DNA from: Gallionella sp. UBA6045 | Lineage (GTDB): Bacteria; Pseudomonadota; Gammaproteobacteria; Burkholderiales; Gallionellaceae | Direction: 5' to 3' | Length of the DNA: 47,409 nt | Assembly: GCA_002429165.1 (NCBI GenBank) | Contig: DIYV01000125.1 | Location: 1-47,409 of the forward strand | Part shown: one piece after another, positions 34,929 to 43,919 of the stretch | Layout of the letters: each line of letters opens with the position of its first letter | Position numbering within the stretch: position 1 is the first letter of the stretch | The notes under the pieces: model-generated | What the model was told of the DNA's origin: nothing | The model's database searches: none | What the model saw: only the letters and a program-made list of their open reading frames with translations | Made by a program: the position numbers and the translations under genes

Positions 34929-35537
34929 TTAAGCTCGATATACTAAACCAGATTGTTTCATTGTGTTATAGACTGCATTAATACCATTGGTGACGCCTAG
35001 ATTTAATGTCTTTAGATTTTCCAGAGATTCGCTTTGTTCTGATGTATGTTCGTACGTTTGTGAAAGTAGATCAACAAAGACCTTGGCAGCATTGCTTGAA
35101 TCAATGTTAAATATTCTAGAGTCTTCCTCTAAATCTTTATAATGCGCCTCAATATATTTTATAATTGAATATATTATAATTTTCAAGTCATCCGCATATA
35201 GAGACCCATTTGGTTCTCTTAAGTCATTAATTCCATCCTTTGAGCCTTTTCGAATTTCTCCAATTACAGATTCAGGGATTTCGCAAAATTTAGTAGCGTA
35301 AGTTAAATATGCAGCAAAATACAGGGCTATATATTGCAGCTCTGTGGCAAATGGCCTTGATATAACTTTGGAAATTAGACCATTGCTAATGTATTTTGAT
35401 TTCTTTAACAGTTCAATACTAGTTTTGGAAGCATCAAAAGACCATCGAATTGCTAAATAACCAAATTGAGTAGGACTGATAGTTTCATTATTATTTTGGA
35501 AAACGAATACACCGTTTCCCTTGTGGTTTTGAGGCAT
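34929..35537 (-). CDS. Hypothetical protein, AT-rich
   Basis: I do not recognise this 202-residue protein. It has mostly helical segments with no signal peptide or transmembrane segment, one YAAYLTYATKFCEIPE stretch, and an acidic C-terminal third. The gene is strikingly AT-rich against GC-rich neighbours, a sign of recent transfer. The start ATG 35537 has only a weak purine-rich site upstream. It is 86 bases downstream of another unknown gene in the same direction. Confidence 0.6.
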   Translation of the reverse strand: MPQNHKGNGVFVFQNNNETISPTQFGYLAIRWSFDASKTSIELLKKSKYISNGLISKVISRPFATELQYIALYFAAYLTYATKFCEIPESVIGEIRKGSKDGINDLREPNGSLYADDLKIIIYSIIKYIEAHYKDLEEDSRIFNIDSSNAAKVFVDLLSQTYEHTSEQSESLENLKTLNLGVTNGINAVYNTMKQSGLVYRA

Positions 35538-35623
35538 CTGATTTCTTCTCTCTAGCTAATGTTATGAAGAGTACAACTGCGATAATAATAAGTTTTATAT
35601 TTTTATAAATAACCTATTACATA

Positions 35624-35824
35624 TTAATTTGTTACTTTATATTCAACTGTGATATTAGGAACTAATTCACTCCGCATCTTCTTTATCTCTTCAAAATCCG
35701 ATAATGTTAGCTGTGTCTTCGTTGTTTTGTCCTCTGCAGTAATAATGATTGTTTCATATTTACCTGCCTTGGCATCAGTAGCCAATTCTTCGGCTAATTG
35801 CTTTAATTCCGATATCGCTTTCAT
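35624..35824 (-). CDS. Small hypothetical protein
   Basis: This 66-residue acidic/basic protein (KAISELKQLAEELATDAKAGKYET at the start) has an amphipathic helix followed by a predicted strand region. I recognise no family. AAGGGA lies seven bases before ATG 35824, so translation is plausible. It is AT-rich and precedes the larger unknown gene, suggesting a two-gene unit. Confidence 0.5.
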   Translation of the reverse strand: MKAISELKQLAEELATDAKAGKYETIIITAEDKTTKTQLTLSDFEEIKKMRSELVPNITVEYKVTN

Positions 35825-36303
35825 TAATCATTCCCTTATTCACTAATACTATAAATTTTGCATGTATTCCCCCGTTCAAGTAACACGGTGGGCTACGGAT
35901 ACATGGGGAAGCACACTATCAACAAAATCCCATGTTCACAATAGGCCAAAAGACATAGGCATTTTGAAATTTATCCGACAGCCTTGGAAAGGTGCCAGCT
36001 TATTCTGTTTCTATTTTAAAACAACAATAATAATCATGTAGGGTGCGTTCCACGCACCAGCCCAACGATGATGGTGCGTGGAACGCACCCTACGACATTG
36101 CACTTTTAATTTGGAAATGGAATTATGTACCGGACTGGCTCGCCAGCCCGGACTCGAACTAAGAATTTTGAATCTCTACTTTTTCCAAAATAGACAATTA
36201 AATTTCATCGACCACCCAACGGCTGCTGTCCAGTATCATTCCATTTTCGATCCGATGTACGGCAGGACAGATTGGATAAACAATATTATTTTTGATTAAA
36301 ACA
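35825..36303. other. Intergenic region with palindromes
   Basis: This 479-base gap has no convincing gene. It contains a 22-base perfect inverted repeat at 36,038-36,093 and a shorter hairpin near 36,131-36,151 (CTGGC/GCCAG). The AT-rich part before 36,038 is the likely promoter area of the two unknown genes to the left. Confidence 0.55.
36038..36093. repeat. Long perfect inverted repeat (GTAGGGTGCG family)
   Basis: Arms 36,038-36,059 and 36,072-36,093 are perfectly complementary over 22 bases (starting GTAGGGTGCGTTCC) with a 12-base loop. There is no U tract and no gene inside. It has the size and form of a dispersed REP- or MITE-like palindrome. Confidence 0.75.
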
Positions 36304-37176
36304 ATGACTCTCGCAGAACGACTCTCGCTGTACCTGCAGCTCACCCGCTTGAACCGACCCATCGGTATCCTGCTGTTGCTGTGGCCGACGTTGTGGGGTG
36401 TATGGATCGCCGGCGCGGGACATCCGGCATGGCACATCGTGCTGATCTTTGTGCTGGGCACGGTGCTGATGCGTTCCGCCGGATGCGCGATCAACGATTA
36501 TGCGGATCGCGATTTTGACAGGTATGTGAAGCGCACCAGTGAGCGTCCCGTCACCAGCGGGCGCATTTCGCCGCGCGAGGCGGTGTGGGTGGGGGTATGC
36601 CTCTCACTGCTTGCCTTTGTGCTGATCCTGCCGCTCAATAACCTGACGCTGCTGCTGTCATTCCCGGCGGTGTTTCTCGCAGCGAGTTATCCGTACACCA
36701 AACGCTTCCTCGCGATCCCGCAAGCCTATCTCGGCATCGCGTTCGGCTTCGGCATTCCGATGGCATTCGCCGCGCAGCTCGGCGGCGTGCCGCCGGTGGC
36801 GTGGCTGTTGCTCGTCGCCAATGTGTTCTGGGCAATCGCTTATGACACGGAATACGCGATGGTGGACCGGGACGACGACATCCACCTCGGCATCCACTCC
36901 GCGGCATTGCTGTTCGGCAAGCACGATGTGGCCGCGGTGATGGGATGTTATGCCATCACGCTTGCGTTGCTTGCATGGGCGGGACAAATGGCCGGCTTGG
37001 GCCGGTTCTATTACGCGGGATTGCTGGTTGCGGCGGGCATTGCAATTTATCACTACACGCTGATTCGCGGGCGGCAGCGCGGGCAATGCTTCAAGGCGTT
37101 CCTGCATAACAACTGGTTCGGCGCGGCGGTGTTTGCCGGTATCGTGCTGGATAGTCTGGTACGCAGCCGGCTTTAG
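36304..37176 (+). CDS. ubiA: 4-hydroxybenzoate octaprenyltransferase
   Basis: This 290-residue integral membrane enzyme attaches the polyprenyl tail to 4-hydroxybenzoate made by UbiC. It has about eight hydrophobic segments and both aspartate-rich motifs: [22 protein letters not shown] (residues 61-82) and [16 protein letters not shown] 36304 is chosen; TTG 36292 would add four residues. ubiC is 5.2 kb upstream, unlike the usual adjacent ubiCA pair, with unrelated genes in between. Confidence 0.95.
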   Translation: MTLAERLSLYLQLTRLNRPIGILLLLWPTLWGVWIAGAGHPAWHIVLIFVLGTVLMRSAGCAINDYADRDFDRYVKRTSERPVTSGRISPREAVWVGVCLSLLAFVLILPLNNLTLLLSFPAVFLAASYPYTKRFLAIPQAYLGIAFGFGIPMAFAAQLGGVPPVAWLLLVANVFWAIAYDTEYAMVDRDDDIHLGIHSAALLFGKHDVAAVMGCYAITLALLAWAGQMAGLGRFYYAGLLVAAGIAIYHYTLIRGRQRGQCFKAFLHNNWFGAAVFAGIVLDSLVRSRL

Positions 37177-37385
37177 CAGGCTATAACGTTTGCGGACCGG
37201 ATCAGTCAACCGGACGTAAAACTGAATTCAGCGCGAGCCTCTTTTGAAACCGGGTAACAATTTGTTGCAATTTCTCCCGAACTTCTCACCCCTGCAAGTA
37301 ACCAATTCCATTAATCAATGTGCTTGAGATTTTTCCCGCGATGAACGGCGGCCATTATTTTTGCTGATATCAAGGAGTAGAAAAT

Positions 37386-38873
37386 ATGAAATCGAAATTT
37401 TTGCCGAAGTTTGCCGGGTACGGTGCCTTTGTCCTGGTCGTCGCTGCGGCCATGATGGGAAGTTATATCTATCCGGGAATTTCTCCGGTCTATGAGGCTC
37501 GAGCTGGCACGAATATGCCCGCAGCCGTAACCACAACGACGAGTCGAATAGCGCAAAAACCATCCGTTGTGCTGCCTGATTTTGAATCAATCGCGGCACA
37601 GCAAGGCCCGGCGGTGGTCAATATCAGTGTCTCGGGTACGGAGAAGACCGGGTTTTCCGGTTTTCAGGGTTTGCCGCAAATGGATCCGAATGACCCCTTC
37701 TATCAGTTCTTCCATCACTTCCAGGTCCCCGCGCCGCAAAACAGCGTACCCACCCATGGTCTCGGTTCAGGCTTCATCGTCAGCCCCGATGGCGTGATCC
37801 TCACCAATGCGCATGTGGTGGCGGATGCGGATGAAGTGGTCGTCAAGCTCACCGACAAAAGGGAGTTCAAGGCAAAAGTCATCGGCATCGACAAGCCTTC
37901 CGACGTTGCGGTGCTGAAGATCGACGCCAAGGGCTTGCCGACCGTCAGGATCGGCGACCCGCAAAACGTGCGCGTGGGCCAATGGGTGGTCGCGATCGGA
38001 TCGCCGTTCGGGTTCGACAACAGCGTGACGGCGGGTATCGTTTCGGCAAAATCACGCTCCCTGCCCGATGAAAATTACACGCCTTTCCTGCAGACCGATG
38101 TACCCATCAACCCGGGCAACTCAGGCGGTCCGCTGTTCAACCTGAACGGGGAAGTGATCGGTATCAATTCACAGATTTACACCCAGAGTGGCGGATATCA
38201 GGGCCTGTCATTTTCCATCCCGATCGATGTGGCGATGAAAGTGGAAAGGCAGCTGCTCGATCACGGCAAAGTGAGCAGGGGCCGGCTCGGCGTCGTGATT
38301 CAGGGAGTCAATCAGGATTTGGCCAAATCATTTGGCCTGGACAAGGCCACCGGTGCGCTGGTGAGTTCGGTCGAAAAAGGAAGCCCGGCCGAGAAGGCCG
38401 GTATTGAACCGGGTGACGTGATCCTCAAGTTCAACGGCAAGGAGGTTGCCAGTTCCAATGATCTCCCGTCCATGGTCGCTGATATCACTCCCGGTGCGAC
38501 CGCCAGGGTGGAAGTCTGGCGCGACGGCAAGATCAGGCAGCTGTCGGTGAATGTGGGCGAAATGAAAATTGCCAGCGCCGACGAAACACCCGGTGGCGGG
38601 GCAAAGGGCGGGCTGGGACTGGAAGTGCGCCCGCTTTCAGCGGACGAGCGCAGGCAGGCTGAGGTTGGCGAGGGCTTGCTGGTGGAGAACGTCGAAGAGG
38701 GTCCGGCCGCACAGGCAGGTATCCAGCCCGGCGACGTGATCCTGTCCGTGAATGGAGAGAAGGTGGGCAGTGCCGGCAAGCTCCGTTCCCTCGTGGCGAA
38801 GCACAAAAAGGATGTGGCGCTGCTGGTGCAGCGGGGGAACAGCAAGATGTTTGTCCCCATCCAGCTTGGCTAG
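37386..38873 (+). CDS. degP: DegP/HtrA-family periplasmic serine protease
   Basis: This 495-residue Do-type endopeptidase has an N-terminal signal or anchor (FVLVVAAAMMGSYI), a trypsin-like domain with catalytic His143 (NAHVV), Asp173 (SDVAVLKID) and Ser246 (GNSGGPL), then two PDZ domains (about 285-380 and 395-490). It degrades or refolds damaged envelope proteins. AAGGAG precedes ATG 37386. A plausible GAACTT stretch at 37,280 is not followed by a good sigma-E -10 at the correct spacing. Confidence 0.94.
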   Translation: MKSKFLPKFAGYGAFVLVVAAAMMGSYIYPGISPVYEARAGTNMPAAVTTTTSRIAQKPSVVLPDFESIAAQQGPAVVNISVSGTEKTGFSGFQGLPQMDPNDPFYQFFHHFQVPAPQNSVPTHGLGSGFIVSPDGVILTNAHVVADADEVVVKLTDKREFKAKVIGIDKPSDVAVLKIDAKGLPTVRIGDPQNVRVGQWVVAIGSPFGFDNSVTAGIVSAKSRSLPDENYTPFLQTDVPINPGNSGGPLFNLNGEVIGINSQIYTQSGGYQGLSFSIPIDVAMKVERQLLDHGKVSRGRLGVVIQGVNQDLAKSFGLDKATGALVSSVEKGSPAEKAGIEPGDVILKFNGKEVASSNDLPSMVADITPGATARVEVWRDGKIRQLSVNVGEMKIASADETPGGGAKGGLGLEVRPLSADERRQAEVGEGLLVENVEEGPAAQAGIQPGDVILSVNGEKVGSAGKLRSLVAKHKKDVALLVQRGNSKMFVPIQLG

Positions 38874-38938
38874 CGGGTTATTCCTGATGCGGCAAAACCG
38901 GGGCGCAGATACAAACTGCAGCGTCCCGGCCTTGTGCG

Positions 38939-40108
38939 CTAGATTCCCGACTCTCCCAATTGTTTGGTCATCGCGCTGCGTTCTGCAGCGTATTCCCCGG
39001 TGAGCGCAAACCCGCGCAATTGGTTCTGCGCATCGAAAAACCCAAGCTTGGTTCCCCGCTTGATTTCCTGGTCATTCGTCAGGATGCGCCATGCGCCGAT
39101 CGCATCGCGCGCAACCGGCAATACCACGACCGGATGGGCAGGCGTTTTGACCACCACCGGCATGGCGGGAAAATCCACGCGCGCATCCTTGCGTGTCAGA
39201 ACCTGCGCCAGAGCGCGCGCCGCGTGCATGATGGGCAGTACATAAGGCAGTACCCGCCCTTCGATCTCGGCGCAATCACCCAGCGCGTAAATCGACGCGT
39301 CACTGCCGCGCATATGCGCATCCACCACGATGCCGCGATTCACCGCCAATCCTGAACTGCGCGCCAGCTCGACGCGCGGGCGCAAGCCGACGGCGGACAA
39401 CACCACGTCGGCGTGCAAAGTCGTGCCATCGGTCAGTGTCAATGCATAGTCAGTTGACTGCCTGTCCACTGCCTGCACTGCAACGCCAAACCGGCCTGTC
39501 ACACCCAGCGCAGCCAGGGGTTCGAGCAGTTGTTTGCCTGCATGTTCTGGCATCAGACTAGAGAGCGGATGGGTGGTTGGGTCTATTATCGTCACGGCAT
39601 ATCCGGCAGTGGCCAGATCATTCGCGAATTCACAACCGATCAGGCCAGCGCCGATGATGGCGATATGTTTTGTCTCCTGCGTTATTGATTCGATCGCGCC
39701 GCGAAATTTCGCGTAGTCGGCAAGATCGTTCACCGACACCACCGCATCAGCCGCATCGCCCTGCAATGGCAGGCGTATCGGGTCTGCGCCCAGCGCCAGA
39801 ACCAGGCGGTCGTATTCGATCACACCCGAAGATGTCTGCAGCTGTTTGTGCTCGCGATCGATGCCCGACACTTCGGTATTTTGCAGCAGCGTGAAATCCA
39901 GTTGCACGGCCATATCCGCCGCCGCAGTAATGACCAGCGCCCCGGCACTTTTGCCCTGTGCCAGCGCATTCGAAAGCATGGGCTTCGAATAGTAATCACC
40001 GCTGTCGCGCGATACCAGAGTGATCGCCACGTCGCGGTCCAGTTTGCGCAATTCGCGGACCAGCGTATAACCCGCCAAGCCGCTGCCCAACACTACAATA
40101 GGTTTCAT
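38939..40108 (-). CDS. Rubredoxin-NAD(+) reductase, FAD dependent
   Basis: This 389-residue flavoprotein has the FAD-binding VVLGSGLAGYTLVREL at the N-terminus, HIAIIGAGLIGCEFANDLA as the NAD(P)H site near residue 157, and IYALGDCAEI as the second FAD motif. It closely fits AlkT/RubB-like rubredoxin reductases. It is downstream of the rubredoxin and rubrerythrin genes, so it would pass electrons from NADH to rubredoxin and then to rubrerythrin. It is the last gene of the block. Confidence 0.9.
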   Translation of the reverse strand: MKPIVVLGSGLAGYTLVRELRKLDRDVAITLVSRDSGDYYSKPMLSNALAQGKSAGALVITAAADMAVQLDFTLLQNTEVSGIDREHKQLQTSSGVIEYDRLVLALGADPIRLPLQGDAADAVVSVNDLADYAKFRGAIESITQETKHIAIIGAGLIGCEFANDLATAGYAVTIIDPTTHPLSSLMPEHAGKQLLEPLAALGVTGRFGVAVQAVDRQSTDYALTLTDGTTLHADVVLSAVGLRPRVELARSSGLAVNRGIVVDAHMRGSDASIYALGDCAEIEGRVLPYVLPIMHAARALAQVLTRKDARVDFPAMPVVVKTPAHPVVVLPVARDAIGAWRILTNDQEIKRGTKLGFFDAQNQLRGFALTGEYAAERSAMTKQLGESGI

Positions 40109-40167
40109 TGCTTTACCCTTAATTTTCCTGCAAGCAGCACAGCGGCCCGCACATAACAGTCAGCAGC

Positions 40168-40332
40168 TTACAACTCCACCATTTCAAAATCGGCCTTGGC
40201 TACGCCGCAATCCGGACATGCCCAGTTTTCGGGAATATCCGCCCACGCCGTGCCGGGCTTGATCCCCTCGGCCGGCAGGCCGACTGCTTCATCGTATACA
40301 AAACCACAAACCACACATTGCCAGACTTTCAT
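40168..40332 (-). CDS. Rubredoxin
   Basis: This 54-residue protein has the two iron-binding CxxC knuckles [13 protein letters not shown] (residues 6-18) and [12 protein letters not shown], with [13 protein letters not shown] between, exactly as in small rubredoxins. It is a one-electron carrier. It is encoded 14 bases after the rubrerythrin gene and followed by the rubredoxin reductase, giving a complete reductase-rubredoxin-rubrerythrin set. GGAGAA lies a few bases before its ATG. Confidence 0.97.
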   Translation of the reverse strand: MKVWQCVVCGFVYDEAVGLPAEGIKPGTAWADIPENWACPDCGVAKADFEMVEL

Positions 40333-40346
40333 ATTGTTCTCCTTGA

Positions 40347-40820
40347 TTAAGCGGTTACTTTTGCCAACATGGCACTATATTGATTGGCGTGGCGTTCTTC
40401 CACTTTGGCCAATGCTGCAAAGCGTTTCGCTGCCTTCTGCAGCATCGCCTGGAATTGCTCGGCGTGTTGTTTCGATTCGGCGATCTGCTCGTTGATCTCC
40501 GCAGCCGCGGCGGCATTGCCTTCCTGCTGTGCCGTTTTGAGGAAACCCGGGTACATTTCGGTGTATTCGTAGGTTTCGCCCTCGATTGCCATCTCCAGAC
40601 AGCGCGCCGGTGTCATGGTTTCGTTCGGGTAAAGCAGATCGAGATGCCCGAACGCGTGCTGCACTTCCTGGGCGGCGGTCTCTTCGAAAATATGCGCCGT
40701 TTCCTCGTCGCCTGCGGCACGCGCGATCTTAGCAAAATAGCGATACTTGATGTGCGCCATCGATTCACCGGCAAATGCCGATTCGAGGTTGGCGACTGTT
40801 GTGATTTCCGGTCGTTGCAT
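40347..40820 (-). CDS. Rubrerythrin (diiron peroxidase), no C-terminal rubredoxin domain
   Basis: This 157-residue ferritin-like protein reduces hydrogen peroxide. Diiron ligands are Glu19 (AGES), Glu52-x-x-His55 (EVQH), Glu82/Glu85 and Glu141-x-x-His144 (EERH). The spacing between the second and third helices is longer than in short rubrerythrins, with about 20 extra residues ([20 protein letters not shown]). The usual C-terminal rubredoxin domain is absent, but a separate rubredoxin gene follows at once. GGAGA precedes ATG 40820. Confidence 0.94.
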   Translation of the reverse strand: MQRPEITTVANLESAFAGESMAHIKYRYFAKIARAAGDEETAHIFEETAAQEVQHAFGHLDLLYPNETMTPARCLEMAIEGETYEYTEMYPGFLKTAQQEGNAAAAAEINEQIAESKQHAEQFQAMLQKAAKRFAALAKVEERHANQYSAMLAKVTA

Positions 40821-40886
40821 GATGCTCTCCTTGGTGATTGATCGAGTGGTTTAAGTCCACGGATGCAATTTAAGGCTTGTCCATCT

Positions 40887-40922
40887 ATAAATCCAATTGA
40901 TTGTTAATACCATATCGATATG
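40887..40922. promoter_or_regulatory. Candidate regulatory element upstream of rubrerythrin 1
   Basis: ATAAATCCAATTGA (40887-40900) matches ATAAACCCAATTGA at 43,920-43,933 in 13 of 14 positions. The 12-base perfect palindrome CATATCGATATG (40911-40922) lies next to it. It is about 70 bases upstream of the first rubrerythrin start. Regulation by the adjacent OxyR is an inference; the canonical ATAG motif is not clear. Confidence 0.5.
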
Positions 40923-41034
40923 TTTTTTAAATCATATGGAGCGGCCGCGCAGATGGCCGGATCGGCCAGGGTTAGTTTGGCGGGATCAATGATCGGCAGG
41001 AATAACGCTGGATGTTATTGCATCGACGGCTGAC

Positions 41035-41622
41035 TTAGCCCTGCAAGTCGCGCAACAGGGAGGTGCGAGCCGCCGGCGGAACGGGGTCTATTGCGGCCTG
41101 ATAGTTCGGGTGATCGACACCCATGCTGAGCAGGGTACCCTGCTTCAACGCACGGGACATTTCTGTGGGCAGCTCGAAGCGCAGGAAATGTACCGCCGAG
41201 GTCTTCTGTTCGGTGGCGCGCTCCAGGTCTTCGTCGGCGATCGCATAGACCCGTTCGAAGCCGGCAACCTGCACCCACACACGGTCTTCAATGCCGAGCA
41301 GCTGTGTGAGCATGTGGCGGCGTTCTTCGACATCCTCGTATTCGATCATCATGGTCGCTTTCCAGTTGCTGCCGTCCGGAATCAGCGGGTTGTAGGCATC
41401 GATCTCGTCCTGAATGCCGGCTTCCTCGAAAACCTTTTCCGCGCGCAACATCTCCTGCACCTGGTAGCGAATCGTCTGTTCGTCCTCGAATATCAGCGTG
41501 ACGTGGTCGCCCAATGCGATGTTGCGGTCCTTCTTGTGCGCCATCACTTCGGTGCGGATCGTATCGCGCGCCTTGGCGTAGGCTTCCAGCGTCATCAGCT
41601 TGTCTTGGGTCAGTTTTGCCAT
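41035..41622 (-). CDS. DUF3501-family protein
   Basis: This 195-residue soluble protein (KDRNIALGDHVTLIFEDEQTIRYQVQEMLRAEK and IPDGSNWKATMMIEYEDVEERRHML) matches DUF3501, proteins of unknown biochemistry that travel with rubrerythrin and heterodisulfide-reductase-like Fe-S proteins. No metal-ligand cluster is obvious. It is encoded two bases after the EncFtn gene, so they are co-transcribed. A role in iron or peroxide handling is inferred from context. Confidence 0.88.
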   Translation of the reverse strand: MAKLTQDKLMTLEAYAKARDTIRTEVMAHKKDRNIALGDHVTLIFEDEQTIRYQVQEMLRAEKVFEEAGIQDEIDAYNPLIPDGSNWKATMMIEYEDVEERRHMLTQLLGIEDRVWVQVAGFERVYAIADEDLERATEQKTSAVHFLRFELPTEMSRALKQGTLLSMGVDHPNYQAAIDPVPPAARTSLLRDLQG

Positions 41623-41624
41623 AA

Positions 41625-41918
41625 TTATTTGTGCTGGCCGGCGATCGGCCCCTCCTTGAACAGGTTGTCTTTCAGTTCATGATCGAAAGCCGGGTCATGG
41701 CGGCGTACCCACTCCAGCACCATCGCGGCGTGTTCCTTTTCCTCGTCGCGGTTGTGTGCGAGTATCTTTTTCAGTTCCGGGTCTGTGGCGGCATCCACGC
41801 GCTGGTTGTACCAGTCCACGGCTTCCAGTTCTTCCATCAGGGATGTTATTGCGCGGTGCATGTCCATGGTCGCGGCGGATAATTTTTCCACTTGCTCGTG
41901 ATAACCTTCGTTTGCCAT
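41625..41918 (-). CDS. Encapsulated-ferritin-like (EncFtn) ferroxidase
   Basis: This 97-residue helical protein (SLMEELEAVDWYNQRVDAAT and HNRDEEKEHAAMVLEW) is very close in pattern to EncFtn of Rhodospirillum rubrum. The diiron ligands Glu30, Glu60 and His63 are all present, matching Glu32, Glu62 and His65 there. EncFtn oxidises Fe(II) inside encapsulin shells. Here the C-terminus ends at GPIAGQHK with no targeting extension, and no encapsulin gene is seen in the window. It is encoded between an Fe-S protein and DUF3501. Family assignment is strong; cargo status is not. Confidence 0.92.
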   Translation of the reverse strand: MANEGYHEQVEKLSAATMDMHRAITSLMEELEAVDWYNQRVDAATDPELKKILAHNRDEEKEHAAMVLEWVRRHDPAFDHELKDNLFKEGPIAGQHK

Positions 41919-41942
41919 TACGTTCTCCTTGGTCAGTATGGT

Positions 41943-43271
41943 TTATAGCCCGTAGGCGATGCGGATCAGCGTGAGCGGATGCAGTTTCTGCGCAGATGTT
42001 TCGCCTATGCCCTGCATGATGTGCCGGCCGGCGATCGCGCAGTCCGAGCTGACATAGTCCGGCCCGCTTGAAGCCATCTGCTTGAACACCGGTTTGCCGA
42101 TCTTCATCGATTCTGCGAAGAATTCGCTTTTCACGCCCCAGGTGCCGTCGTGGCCCGAGCAGCGCTCCACGGTGTTGACCTCGGTCCCGGGCACCAGTCG
42201 AAGCATTTCGCGGGTCTTCAGGCCGAGGTTCTGCACCCGCAGATGGCACGGCACATGGTAGGAGACCTTGCCCAGCTTGTTCTTGAAGTCGGTCTTGAGC
42301 AGGCCGTCCCTGTGGCGCAGCACCAGATATTCGAAGGGGTCATACATCGCCTCCGCGACTGCCTTCACGTCCGCGTCATCCGGGAACATCAACGGCAGCT
42401 CCTGCTTGTACATCAGCGTGCAGGAAGGGACCGCTGTCAAGATCGCATAGCCTTCGCGTGCCAGCTTTACCAGATGGGGGATGTTGGTCTCTTTGAGGCG
42501 GGCGACGGCTTCGAGATCGCCCAGCTCGAGTTTGGGCATACCGCAGCAGGCTTCTTTCTCGACCAGGCGTGCCGGTATCTCGTTGTGCGCGAGGATGCCG
42601 AGCAGGTCGTGGCCGATGCCCGGTTCGTTGTAGTTGATATAACAGGTCGCATAGATCGCCACCTTGCCGGGCGTGCGTTCGCCGTTCTTGACCGGGAATT
42701 GTTCATTGGGCGCGGCTTGTTTGCGGAAAGGACTGCTGCTGTATTCGGGCAGCTGGCGATCCTGATGGATTCCCAGCACACCGTCCATCACCTTGCGGGT
42801 GACAGAGTTTTTGTTCACCGCGTTCACCGTTTGGGCGACTACCGGAATGGATGCCAGCTTGCCCATCAGGTCGGTGCTGGACAACAGTTTGTCGCGGAAT
42901 CTGGTCCCGCCTTTTTTGAATTTCACCACCTTGGCGCGCAGCATCAGATGCGGGAAATCCAGGTTGAACCGGTGCGGCGGCACATACGGGCATTTGGTCA
43001 TGAAGCACATGTCGCACAGATAGCACTGGTCGACGACCTTCCAGTAGACCGTTTTCTCGACGGTGTCGAGTTCGTTCGAAGGGCTTTCGTCTATCGCGTC
43101 GAACAGGGTGGGAAATGCATTGCACAGGTTGAAGCAGCGCCGACAGCCATGACAGATGTCATAGACACGGTGCAGCTCCCTCATCAGCGAAGTTTCGTTG
43201 TAGAACTCGGGATTTTGCCAATCCAGTGGATGGCGCAGCGGCGGTTCAAGATTGCCTTCGCGTGTGCTCAT
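41943..43271 (-). CDS. Fe-S CCG-domain (heterodisulfide-reductase-like) protein
   Basis: This 442-residue GlpC/HdrD-like protein has two 4Fe-4S sites, CHGCRRCFNLC and CYLCDMCFMTKCP (residues about 41-95), and then two CCG-type regions (EACCGMPKLELGD, and CSGHDGTWGV near 390). Such proteins transfer electrons between a soluble carrier and a quinone or a redox partner. AGGAGG precedes ATG 43271, which decides this start over an upstream in-frame codon. It is co-directional with EncFtn and rubrerythrin 2, so it is a possible electron donor for this block. Confidence 0.88.
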   Translation of the reverse strand: MSTREGNLEPPLRHPLDWQNPEFYNETSLMRELHRVYDICHGCRRCFNLCNAFPTLFDAIDESPSNELDTVEKTVYWKVVDQCYLCDMCFMTKCPYVPPHRFNLDFPHLMLRAKVVKFKKGGTRFRDKLLSSTDLMGKLASIPVVAQTVNAVNKNSVTRKVMDGVLGIHQDRQLPEYSSSPFRKQAAPNEQFPVKNGERTPGKVAIYATCYINYNEPGIGHDLLGILAHNEIPARLVEKEACCGMPKLELGDLEAVARLKETNIPHLVKLAREGYAILTAVPSCTLMYKQELPLMFPDDADVKAVAEAMYDPFEYLVLRHRDGLLKTDFKNKLGKVSYHVPCHLRVQNLGLKTREMLRLVPGTEVNTVERCSGHDGTWGVKSEFFAESMKIGKPVFKQMASSGPDYVSSDCAIAGRHIMQGIGETSAQKLHPLTLIRIAYGL

Positions 43272-43374
43272 TTTATTCCTCCTGTTGGCAAACAATAAGA
43301 ATTCAATAGCCCCTTATATTTCTCTGGGGATACACAGACTGGGATACAGATTCATGTCAGTTCCGTGAAACGCA

Positions 43375-43397
43375 CCCCCATCCGATTCGGATGGGGG
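43375..43397 (-). terminator. Hairpin after rubrerythrin 2
   Basis: CCCCCATCCG and CGGATGGGGG are perfect ten-base arms around ATT, 16 bases past the rubrerythrin stop on the minus strand, followed by TGCGTTTCACGG. The T run is short, so it may attenuate rather than fully stop transcription into the Fe-S gene. Confidence 0.6.
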
Positions 43398-43412
43398 ATG
43401 CGAACCGGATTA

Positions 43413-43832
43413 TCAGTCCGCCAGTGCGTCCAGTGCCTTCTGGAAGCGGTTGGCGTGTGAACGCTCGGCTTTGGCCAGTGTCTCGAACCAGTCGGCGATT
43501 TCGTCGAAACCCTCGGTGCGTGCAGCCTTGGCCATACCCGGATACATGTCGGTGTATTCGTGTGTCTCGCCGGCAATCGCGGATTTCAGGTTGTCGCGCG
43601 TAGCGCCGATAGGCAGATCGGTAGCAGGGTCGCCGCAGGTTTCCATATATTCCAGATGACCGTGTGCGTGTCCGGTTTCGCCTTCCGCAGTTGAACGGAA
43701 TACGGCTGCGACATCGTTCTGGCCTTCCACATCCGCTTTGGCCGCGAAATACAGGTAACGGCGGTTGGCCTGGGATTCTCCGGCAAATGCATCTTTGAGA
43801 TGCTGATGGGTCTTGGATCCTTTGAGTTGCAT
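43413..43832 (-). CDS. Rubrerythrin (short)
   Basis: This 139-residue rubrerythrin has diiron ligands Glu19 (AGES), Glu52-x-x-His55 (ETGH), Glu89, Glu92 and Glu123-x-x-His126 (ERSH). The sequence is that of the standard short two-domain-less form, without a rubredoxin domain. AAGGAGA precedes ATG 43832; the longer N-terminal frame extends into the promoter and is not used. It is transcribed divergently from oxyR and is the first gene of the block. The two rubrerythrins probably work at different peroxide levels. Confidence 0.95.
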   Translation of the reverse strand: MQLKGSKTHQHLKDAFAGESQANRRYLYFAAKADVEGQNDVAAVFRSTAEGETGHAHGHLEYMETCGDPATDLPIGATRDNLKSAIAGETHEYTDMYPGMAKAARTEGFDEIADWFETLAKAERSHANRFQKALDALAD

Positions 43833-43919
43833 GATCGTTCTCCTTGAAAAAGTTGAAATAAGGACAAAACTAACAGGGTGGTTGTCGATCCACCAAAACA
43901 ATATAGACTCTTTTATTCA

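Noticed and set aside
36121..36160. Hairpin-containing stretch resembling the antisense of a tRNA T arm (GACTCGAACT)
   Set aside because: Only one arm-like segment is present; acceptor, D and anticodon arms are missing.
37180..37385. Possible sigma-E promoter before degP (GAACTT at about 37,280)
   Set aside because: No -10 match at 16-17 base spacing, so it was not called.
42150..43298. Plus-strand frame of 382 codons opposite the Fe-S protein
   Set aside because: It is a shadow of a gene with clear Fe-S motifs; its own translation has none.
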